This document shows, piece by piece, positions 6,881 through 11,574 of a stretch of 11,574 nucleotides of DNA. Location of the stretch: contig PLBX01000159.1 of the NCBI GenBank assembly GCA_003135495.1, positions 966 through 12,539 on the forward strand, given 5' to 3'. The DNA is from Acidobacteriaceae bacterium (GTDB lineage: Bacteria > Acidobacteriota > Terriglobia > Terriglobales > Acidobacteriaceae). Positions within the stretch are counted from its first letter, which is position 1, and each line of letters starts with the position of its first letter. Made by a program: the position numbers and the translations under genes. The notes below the pieces were generated by a model that was not told where the DNA came from, did not search any database, and was given only the letters and a program-made list of their open reading frames with translations.

Positions 6881-8337
6881 CCGAGTCGCCTTTCCTGAAT
6901 TCGACGTGATATGTCCTGGACGCTCGCATCCGTGCTGGAGGATACGAGCGGCAGGCGAACAAAAGCCTCTGCCTCCTCCCGCGTGCCGCCATCAAGGATC
7001 GCGCCACCAATCGTTACAGCCTCAGGGATCGTCAGCGGCGGCCACAGCATAGTGATAGTGCGTCGTGAGTCACCCAACTCCGCAAGCGCTCTAGCAAGAA
7101 AGGGCCGGGCAGCGGGAAGGTCTTTAACCTCTTCCAGCACATCCAGTGCATTGCTCCATTGACGCGCTCCGAGATGCTTGTCCGCCCGATCGAGTGTGAT
7201 CTGTACATCCAGCTGAGGGGGTCTCGTCGAAAGTGGTTCGCACAACTTAAAGTCAAAGTACGAGTTGTTGCTGCTCGTGAAGTGGCCGGGCCCCCACACG
7301 GGTAGATTGAACAACATATTGACCATTTGCCGCTGGTGCACACGGCCGGTCCACTCCTTTGTATCCAGCTCGACAATGTTGTAACTGCGCGGGACTCCAG
7401 GCTTGAGATTGCGCGGCTCCGCGCATAATGTGCTCGCGCTAACGATTGTTATCTTCCGTGGACTGGGCCCGATACGGTAGCGCTCATCGAAACATTCCGG
7501 CAAGTGCTGATGCCCATGAAAGCCGAGCGACACACCTGCGTCGATGAGCAACTGGAGAAATTGAGAATCGAGATAATCGTCCGATGACGGACCACCGGCC
7601 ATATTGTGATGCCACGCGGCTGCCATCAACCACCCCGCCCGCTGTGTTTCGCGCAAAGTCCGGCACGCATCCGTCAATGCTGTGGGATGAAATGCGCCAG
7701 CCCGGCGCAGGGGATCATTATTAAAGCAGCTGTTGAGCGCGGCCACACAGAAGCCAAGCTCGGGAAAATCGAATATTCCGTATTGTTCTTCGGCCCGGGA
7801 TGGAAATGTACGCTGATGCTGATAAAAGCGCTCGTAGGTCGCTGCGAAGTATTGCAGGCGGCTGCCATATCGGGCCTCGTCCGCAATCCGGTAGAAGCAT
7901 AGCTCCCGCCAAGACCACCTGAGCCGAGAGTTCGGGCTGAAGAGCTCCGCGACCATCTGAGCCTTTTTGTCAGGATCAGACGGTATGTCGATTTTCAGGG
8001 AGCTTCCCATGACCTCTTCATAGGAAACATCATGGTTGCCAGGCAAAATCACAATCCTTTCGCGCTTTCCGTCAAAGAACCGATCCGCTAAGCCGACGAG
8101 AAACTCTTCCGCTTGCGCATACTGCCGATTCTGCTCTTTTGTCCCATCTGGCGTACCTGGCTTGACGCCGTATATCAGGTCACCACTCACAATGCATAGG
8201 GACGGCCTGATAATTTGCGGTGTCTGTTTCCCAAATTGATTGAAGTCATTCTCCAGAGAATCCAGCAACCACTTGTTATTGATTTCATCGCTCAGGTCGC
8301 GATGGAGATCCGAGATATGGAGAATTGAGAAATGCAT
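6877..8337 (-). CDS. Calcineurin-like metallophosphoesterase with helical (TPR-like) C-terminal region
   Basis: All five motifs of the two-metal calcineurin-like phosphoesterase fold are present (numbered from the ATG at 8337): D10-x-H12 in LHISDLH, G52-D53, G100-N-H-D103, the histidine in AAWHHN (243-244) and G275-H-x-H278. The core (about 1-310) should therefore be an active phosphodiesterase or phosphatase; whether the substrate is a nucleotide, nucleic acid or phosphoprotein cannot be read from sequence. After about residue 375 comes an alanine-rich helical region (ADKHLGARQWSNALDVLEEV, then RPFLARALAELGDSRRTITM) that looks like TPR-type repeats, probably for protein contact. I chose ATG 8337 over an in-frame TTG at 8349 because family members start just before the ILHISDLH strand; the AGGA next to the ATG is rather close. 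It is the first gene of a two-gene operon with the HSP90-like ATPase. Confidence 0.93.
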   Translation of the reverse strand: MHFSILHISDLHRDLSDEINNKWLLDSLENDFNQFGKQTPQIIRPSLCIVSGDLIYGVKPGTPDGTKEQNRQYAQAEEFLVGLADRFFDGKRERIVILPGNHDVSYEEVMGSSLKIDIPSDPDKKAQMVAELFSPNSRLRWSWRELCFYRIADEARYGSRLQYFAATYERFYQHQRTFPSRAEEQYGIFDFPELGFCVAALNSCFNNDPLRRAGAFHPTALTDACRTLRETQRAGWLMAAAWHHNMAGGPSSDDYLDSQFLQLLIDAGVSLGFHGHQHLPECFDERYRIGPSPRKITIVSASTLCAEPRNLKPGVPRSYNIVELDTKEWTGRVHQRQMVNMLFNLPVWGPGHFTSSNNSYFDFKLCEPLSTRPPQLDVQITLDRADKHLGARQWSNALDVLEEVKDLPAARPFLARALAELGDSRRTITMLWPPLTIPEAVTIGGAILDGGTREEAEAFVRLPLVSSSTDASVQDISRRIQERRLG

Positions 8338-8372
8338 ATTCCTGCGCAATCAACTTTGAAAACTCTGCTTCT

Positions 8373-8393
8373 ATTTTCTCGAATCGCGAAAAT
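8373..8393. promoter_or_regulatory. 21-nt near-perfect palindrome, candidate operator of the metallophosphoesterase/HSP90-like operon
   Basis: ATTTTCTCG and CGCGAAAAT are arranged about A8383, with 9 of 10 symmetric pairs matching (only T8379/C8387 differ). It ends 35 nt upstream of the ATG of the metallophosphoesterase gene. Length and symmetry fit a dimeric helix-turn-helix regulator. No regulator gene is encoded in the operon itself, so the binding protein would come from elsewhere. Confidence 0.5.
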
Positions 8394-8397
8394 GAAC

Positions 8398-8429
8398 ACC
8401 GCTATCCTACCTTAAAGGGGCATAGCGGT
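8398..8429. promoter_or_regulatory. Nested inverted repeat upstream of the metallophosphoesterase gene
   Basis: Perfect 8-bp arms ACCGCTAT (8398-8405) and ATAGCGGT (8422-8429) flank a 16-nt spacer that itself holds the small palindrome CCTTAAAGG. It is immediately beyond the 21-nt palindrome, so the control region has two dyad elements in tandem. On the minus strand TAGGAT inside it is a weak -10-like match, with no good -35 at normal spacing. Confidence 0.4.
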
Positions 8430-8463
8430 CAGGCAAGTGTTATATGGCTGGAATCCCTTCGCC

Positions 8464-8532
8464 TCAATATTTCACATGAAATGTCGGGCTATCGTCCGGC
8501 TTGCTGTCACGCCGGTCGTAGAGGTGGGTAAC
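8464..8532 (-). pseudogene. Possible coding remnant (integrase-like C-terminus?)
   Basis: On the minus strand one frame reads VTHLYDRRDSKPDDSPTF followed by HVKY and a TGA stop (8464-8466). The same frame has adjacent TAA and TGA stops shortly upstream, so there is no intact gene. The LYDRR motif occurs after the catalytic tyrosine region in some tyrosine recombinases, which would fit decayed mobile DNA beside an accessory module. That reading is a guess from a short motif. Confidence 0.22.
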
Positions 8533-8888
8533 GTCCTTTATCGTTCATTATCCCGATGAAGAAGCGACCTCTCGGGATGACGATGCCGTAGCAGATCGGA
8601 GAGCACTTAGGCGACAGTCGAAATCCGGGCACGCAATCGTTTTTGGTAAACACTAGCCGACTTAGAAGGACTAATCCGCCGTGCAAGCCGGATAGCTTCC
8701 GGTTAGCCGACAAACCGGGAGTTATTGACTTGTGGCTCGAATCGAAATGCCGGGTGCGGCCGCTTCTACGAGCAGCGCTTTGCCATCCCGTTTCCCGCAG
8801 GTCCCCACTATCACCAAGTCCTTACTGTCGATTTTCAGACGCGAACCACCGCGAGAAGAACTACAATACCGATTTAGGAGACCGGCTT

Positions 8889-8895
8889 AGGAGAG
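8889..8895 (+). promoter_or_regulatory. Shine-Dalgarno site of the DUF6580 gene
   Basis: AGGAGAG lies five bases before ATG 8901. It picks this start over an upstream in-frame ATG (8643) whose 86 extra codons are Arg/Pro/Ser-rich and not membrane-like. Confidence 0.75.
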
Positions 8896-8900
8896 CAGCG

Positions 8901-9413
8901 ATGGAAATTCCAAAACGCTTGTGGATAGGGATGGTGGTTCTGGGTGCGTGTGCGAGGCTGGTTCCTCATCCGTGGAATTTCACCCCGATGATGGCCATCG
9001 GACTGTTTGCGGGAAGTCATGCTCGAAAGGTTAGCACGGGTGTTTTGGCAACTCTGTTTGCCCTCGCCCTGAGTGACGCTGTAATGGGCTTCTATCCCGG
9101 CTTGTGGTGGGTATATGGGGCGGCGCTGATTCCTGTGCTGCTCGGCGGGCTGATTCGTAACCGAAGCGGCGCGGGTCCTATTGCCGCGGCGGCCATGGCT
9201 TCCAGTCTCTCGTTTTTCCTGATCACGAATTTCATGGTCTGGGCCGCCGACCGGTTGTATCCACTGACGCTCGGTGGTTTATCAGAGTGCTACCTGGCTG
9301 GCATACCGTTCTACCGGAATCAAGTGCTGGGCGACGCCGTCTACACGGTTGCAATATTCGGCGGTTACGCGCTCCTCAACCGCTTGTGCGAGCCGGCACG
9401 GCAGGCTGCATAA
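8901..9413 (+). CDS. DUF6580-type putative membrane transport protein
   Basis: A 170-residue integral membrane protein with about five hydrophobic helices. Two conserved-looking blocks match what I know of the DUF6580 family: PHPWNFTPMMAIGLFAG near residues 22-38, and SFFLITNFMVWA followed by YPLTLGGLSECYLAGIPFYR and a GD-x-VY motif. The family is annotated as putative transport proteins and recalls S components of ECF-type vitamin transporters. Its stop is one base before the GTG of the cobalamin-binding protein, so the two are almost certainly cotranscribed, which supports a role in corrinoid uptake. No transport ATPase or permease is in view, so the energy source is unknown. Substrate assignment is inference from context. 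Confidence 0.87.
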   Translation: MEIPKRLWIGMVVLGACARLVPHPWNFTPMMAIGLFAGSHARKVSTGVLATLFALALSDAVMGFYPGLWWVYGAALIPVLLGGLIRNRSGAGPIAAAAMASSLSFFLITNFMVWAADRLYPLTLGGLSECYLAGIPFYRNQVLGDAVYTVAIFGGYALLNRLCEPARQAA

Positions 9414-9414
9414 C

Positions 9415-10365
9415 GTGCGTATTGTTTCTCTTCTGGCCAGCGCCACGGAAATCGTCTGCGCCCTGGGCGCCGGCGAAATGCTGGTAGGGCGCTCGCATGA
9501 GTGCGATAGCCCGGAATGGGTACGGCGGCTTCCAGCCTGCAGCGCTCCCGCCTTCGACGTCTCGGTTTCGAGCCGGGAAATCGATGCGGAGGTTCGGCGG
9601 CGCCTCCGGTCCGGCGAGCCGCTTTATCACATTCACGGCGAACTGATTCGCGAGTTGTGTGCCGATCTGCTGATTACACAATCGCATTGCGAAGTGTGCG
9701 CGGTTACCCCCGGCGACCTAGAGCGAAGTGGCGCCTGCGCATCCCCCGCGCGGCAAGTGGCGCTGTCGGCCTCGTCTTTGGAGGAGATCTTCCAAGGTGT
9801 TCTGCGGATTGCGCGAGAACTTGGTCTGGAGGAGCGGGGCGAGGCGGTTGTCGGTTGCGAACGGGAGCGCTTGGCTACAGTCCGGGAAAAAGCTGCGCGC
9901 CTCCGCCGACCAACCGTGGTGATGGTGGAGTGGACGGACCCGCTCTTTGCGATGGGCAACTGGGGTCCCGAACTGGTGGAGATCGCCAACGGCGAACTGC
10001 TGCTTGGGAACAAGGGCAAGCATTCGGCAGCCATTCCCGCCGAACACCTTCGAGACGCTGATCCGGAGGTTCTGGTCGTGGCGCCTTGCGGATTCAACCT
10101 GGAACGGAGCTTGCAGGAACAATCCGTACTGGAGCGATATCCGTGGTGGTGCGACCTTCAAGCTGTGCGCAAAGGCCGCGTCGCGTTTGCCGACGGCAAT
10201 CTGCTCTTCAACCGTTCCGGTATGACGGTCTCCCAAACCGCCGAGGTGATTGCCGAAGTCCTTCACGGCATCTCGTTCGGCGAGCGAACCGAGGGAGTGC
10301 GTTGGCGCCGGATCGAAACGTCTGCCAAGGGAGATTCGCGGCGGGTGAGCGTGAGCCGCGCGTGA
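9415..10365 (+). CDS. Cobalamin-binding protein (BtuF-like)
   Basis: A 316-residue protein of the periplasmic-binding-protein class III / BtuF-like family. It shows RIVSLLASATEIVCALG at the N-terminus, GRSHECD (25-31), a paired cysteine motif C92-E-V-C95 in LITQSHCEVCAV, VEWTDPLFAMGNWGPE (171-186) and APCGF (223-227), all typical of the subgroup annotated as cobalamin-binding protein. The GTG at 9415 begins right at the first beta strand, so there is no signal peptide or lipobox. As drawn, the protein would stay in the cytoplasm, unlike classical BtuF. This leaderless form next to DUF71-type genes is seen in other bacteria. The gene starts one base after the DUF6580 stop and overlaps the next start by one base (TGATG). 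Likely role: binding corrinoid in uptake or salvage. Confidence 0.9.
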   Translation: MRIVSLLASATEIVCALGAGEMLVGRSHECDSPEWVRRLPACSAPAFDVSVSSREIDAEVRRRLRSGEPLYHIHGELIRELCADLLITQSHCEVCAVTPGDLERSGACASPARQVALSASSLEEIFQGVLRIARELGLEERGEAVVGCERERLATVREKAARLRRPTVVMVEWTDPLFAMGNWGPELVEIANGELLLGNKGKHSAAIPAEHLRDADPEVLVVAPCGFNLERSLQEQSVLERYPWWCDLQAVRKGRVAFADGNLLFNRSGMTVSQTAEVIAEVLHGISFGERTEGVRWRRIETSAKGDSRRVSVSRA

Positions 10366-11021
10366 TGAAGGTCGTCTTATCCTGGAGCAGCGGCAAAGAC
10401 AGCGCCTGGACGCTGCACCTTCTCCGGCAACAACCGAACATCCAGGTAGCCGCGCTACTCACCACCTTTAACTCCGAAGCGAACCGCGTGGCGATGCACG
10501 CGGTCCGGCGGGCGCTGGTAGAAGCGCAGGCCGAGCGTACCGGGATCCCCCTCTGGGCCGTGGAACTGCCGTGGCCTTGCTCTAACCTAGAATACGAAGA
10601 GCGGATGCGCGCCGCATGCCAGCGGGCAACGGCCGAGGGTATTACCGCGGTTGCATTCGGAGACTTGTTTCTTCAGGATATTCGCGACTACCGGGTGCGG
10701 CAGTTGCAGGGAAGTGGACTCGAACCGCTGTTTCCGGTCTGGCAAATTCCGACACAACAATTGTCGCGGGACATGATCGCAGCCGGCGTGAGAGCAAAGA
10801 TTACTTGCGTGGATCCCTCGAAGCTCGCGAAGTCGTTTGTCGGCCGTGACTACGACCTGCAGTTGCTGCAGGCTCTGCCTGCCGGTGTCGACCCCTGCGG
10901 CGAGAACGGGGAATTCCACACGTTTGTGTATGATGCGCCCGTGTTCTCTCGCCCCATCGGAGTGCAGACGGGAGAAGTGGTCGAGCGCGATGGGTTTGTG
11001 TTTGCCGACTTGCTTTCGTGA
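10365..11021 (+). CDS. DUF71/COG2102 (Dph6-related) ATP pyrophosphatase
   Basis: A 218-residue protein with the PP-loop SSGKDS (8-13) that binds ATP in N-type ATP pyrophosphatases, AFGDLFLQDIRDYR (97-110) and the family-defining GENGEFHTF (179-187). Eukaryotic and archaeal members (Dph6) amidate diphthine on EF2. Bacteria lack diphthamide, and comparative genomics of DUF71/COG2102 predicted a B12-salvage role, probably amide-bond formation, for the bacterial subgroup next to corrinoid genes. The neighbours here fit that prediction exactly. The start ATG overlaps the preceding stop by one base, showing tight coupling. Length is typical of the family. The exact substrate is not determined by the sequence. 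Confidence 0.92.
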   Translation: MKVVLSWSSGKDSAWTLHLLRQQPNIQVAALLTTFNSEANRVAMHAVRRALVEAQAERTGIPLWAVELPWPCSNLEYEERMRAACQRATAEGITAVAFGDLFLQDIRDYRVRQLQGSGLEPLFPVWQIPTQQLSRDMIAAGVRAKITCVDPSKLAKSFVGRDYDLQLLQALPAGVDPCGENGEFHTFVYDAPVFSRPIGVQTGEVVERDGFVFADLLS

Positions 11022-11043
11022 TGGCCGCTCTGCACCCCGGCTC

Positions 11044-11059
11044 GCGCCTCCGGAGGCGC
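11044..11059 (+). terminator. Palindromic hairpin after the B12-associated operon
   Basis: GCGCCTCCGGAGGCGC is a perfect 16-nt palindrome that folds as a 6-bp GC stem with a CCGG tetraloop, 22 bp after the stop of the last operon gene. Only scattered T residues follow, so it may be a weak or Rho-assisted terminator. Confidence 0.45.
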
Positions 11060-11114
11060 AGGTCTGCCTCTTAATAGCGTAGCTTTACTCCCATTTGCCT
11101 ATTCGCTGTTACTC

Positions 11115-11134
11115 CCGAGTCACGGGCGACTCGG
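11115..11134. repeat. Hairpin in the convergent intergenic region
   Basis: CCGAGTC, loop ACGGGC, GACTCGG: a perfect 7-bp stem. It could add to transcription termination between the B12 operon and the response-regulator gene, but has no T tract. Confidence 0.35.
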
Positions 11135-11428
11135 ACATTATCGGATTGTGGAAGAGTTGGCGACCACTCGCCCAGAATCAACGGCGAAGCCCGGGTTGGC
11201 ACATGTAACGAGGTGCCCACTATACATCCAGACCTATGCATTATCATCGGTCACCACAGGGCGACTAGCGGTACATATCTCCACGGCCCGTATCAAGCGA
11301 CACGTTTTGAGGCAGGTGGGGCCGGGCCCGATCTATTAGGCCGCTCATTTTTCTGATGCACTTGTGACATGGGGGTTTCGCAAGAGGAATCCCATGGTGT
11401 ACTCGATCATTTTCAAGAGCCGAGTTCT

Positions 11429-11574
11429 CTATGCGGTCTTGCCGGTACTACCTCTTCCCGCGTCACTCTCGTTCAACAGTGCGCGGACCTTGCGCGCCAA
11501 TTCAATTGGAAGAAACGGCTTTTCTAGGTAGCCAGCGTCTTGCGGGAGGTGCGCTGTCCGGCCGATTGTGTCTT
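11429..11574 (-). CDS. C-terminal end of a receiver (REC) domain protein, cut by the window edge
   Basis: The minus-strand frame runs from the window end to TAG (11429-11431) and reads ...DTIGRTAHLPQDAGYLEKPF, then LPIELARKVRALLNE and a short polar tail. The KPF motif is the conserved lysine-proline of CheY-like receiver domains; the following helix is alpha-5 of that fold. Because the protein ends about 14 residues after this helix, there is no DNA-binding output domain. It is therefore either a hybrid histidine kinase with a C-terminal receiver or a single-domain response regulator; the start is outside the window. The role would be to accept a phosphoryl group on an aspartate that is not in view. 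Confidence 0.85.
   Translation of the reverse strand, partial: DTIGRTAHLPQDAGYLEKPFLPIELARKVRALLNESDAGRGSTGKTA

Larger units (their letters stand above)
8430..8900. other. Gene-poor region between divergent operons
   Basis: About 470 bp separate the control region of the minus-strand module from the plus-strand B12-associated operon. It holds a possible coding remnant (8464-8532), a small palindrome ATTTCA-CA-TGAAAT (8469-8482), and a hairpin with 7-bp arms ATCCCGA/TCGGGAT (8550-8556, 8572-8578). I looked for a cobalamin riboswitch (B12 box GCCACTG and its conserved core) and found none. TACAAT at 8862-8867 is a fair -10 match for the downstream operon but lacks a good -35. Confidence 0.5.
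11022..11428. other. Intergenic region between convergent genes
   Basis: About 400 bp without a supported gene. Besides the palindrome at 11044 it holds a 7-bp hairpin (CCGAGTC 11115-11121, GACTCGG 11128-11134) and CATGGG/CCCATG arms near 11368-11396. The one plus-strand frame here (11148-11339) has no ribosome binding site or recognisable content. Confidence 0.5.

Noticed and set aside
8643..8900. N-terminal extension of the DUF6580 gene from an ATG at 8643
   Set aside because: The added residues are Arg/Pro/Ser-rich and unlike a membrane protein, while ATG 8901 has a strong ribosome binding site and starts at the family N-terminus.
9274..9414. Upstream start for the cobalamin-binding protein inside the DUF6580 gene
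   Set aside because: It would overlap the DUF6580 gene by 140 bp with an unrelated Arg/Ser-rich leader; GTG 9415 begins at the conserved RIVSL strand.
1..11574. CRISPR array, insertion sequence with terminal inverted repeats, rRNA
   Set aside because: No regularly spaced repeats, no transposase frame with flanking inverted repeats and no rRNA-like sequence were seen on either strand.

Overview
The window is a piece of bacterial chromosome with moderate to high G+C. It mixes a tidy housekeeping operon with accessory genes and decayed, gene-poor DNA. Several products (a DUF6580 / cobalamin-binding / Dph6-type operon, a DoxX protein, a receiver domain with a YLEKPF motif) would fit a soil bacterium such as an Acidobacteriota member. 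That taxonomic guess is inference and weak: there is no rRNA or other marker here.

Layout. (1) Positions 1-1626, plus strand: a 5'-truncated protein with a four-cysteine zinc ribbon and a C-terminal PD-(D/E)xK nuclease-like signature, probably an accessory or defence-type protein. (2) 1902-3149, minus strand: a DoxX-like membrane protein followed by a family 2 glycosyltransferase, in the same direction 45 bp apart. (3) About 3160-4257: more than 1 kb with no convincing intact gene. It holds a broken 3' gene remnant (in-frame TAA at 3437), two strong hairpins and a palindrome. (4) 4264-4560, plus strand: a small unrecognised protein whose stop lies 1 nt from the stop of the convergent minus-strand operon. 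(5) 4562-8337, minus strand: the most interesting unit, a two-gene operon with an ATGA overlap. A calcineurin-like metallophosphoesterase with a helical, TPR-like tail comes first, then a 772-residue HSP90/GHKL-type ATPase. A 21-nt near-perfect palindrome and a second inverted repeat sit just upstream of its first gene. (6) 8430-8900: a gene-poor gap with a possible integrase-like remnant. (7) 8901-11021, plus strand: a tightly packed three-gene operon (DUF6580 membrane protein, cobalamin-binding protein, DUF71/Dph6-type ATP pyrophosphatase) that fits cobalamin/corrinoid salvage. (8) 11022-11428: non-coding, with terminator-like hairpins. (9) 11429-11574, minus strand: the C-terminal end of a response-regulator receiver domain, cut by the window edge.

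How they work together. The three B12-associated genes probably form one transcription unit: a membrane component, a corrinoid binder and an ATP-dependent ligase-like enzyme. The metallophosphoesterase and HSP90-like ATPase are translationally coupled and probably form one two-component system. The coupling of an ATP-driven conformational switch to a hydrolase, the palindromic control region and the decayed surroundings resemble a bacterial conflict/defence module, but no function can be proven from the sequence.
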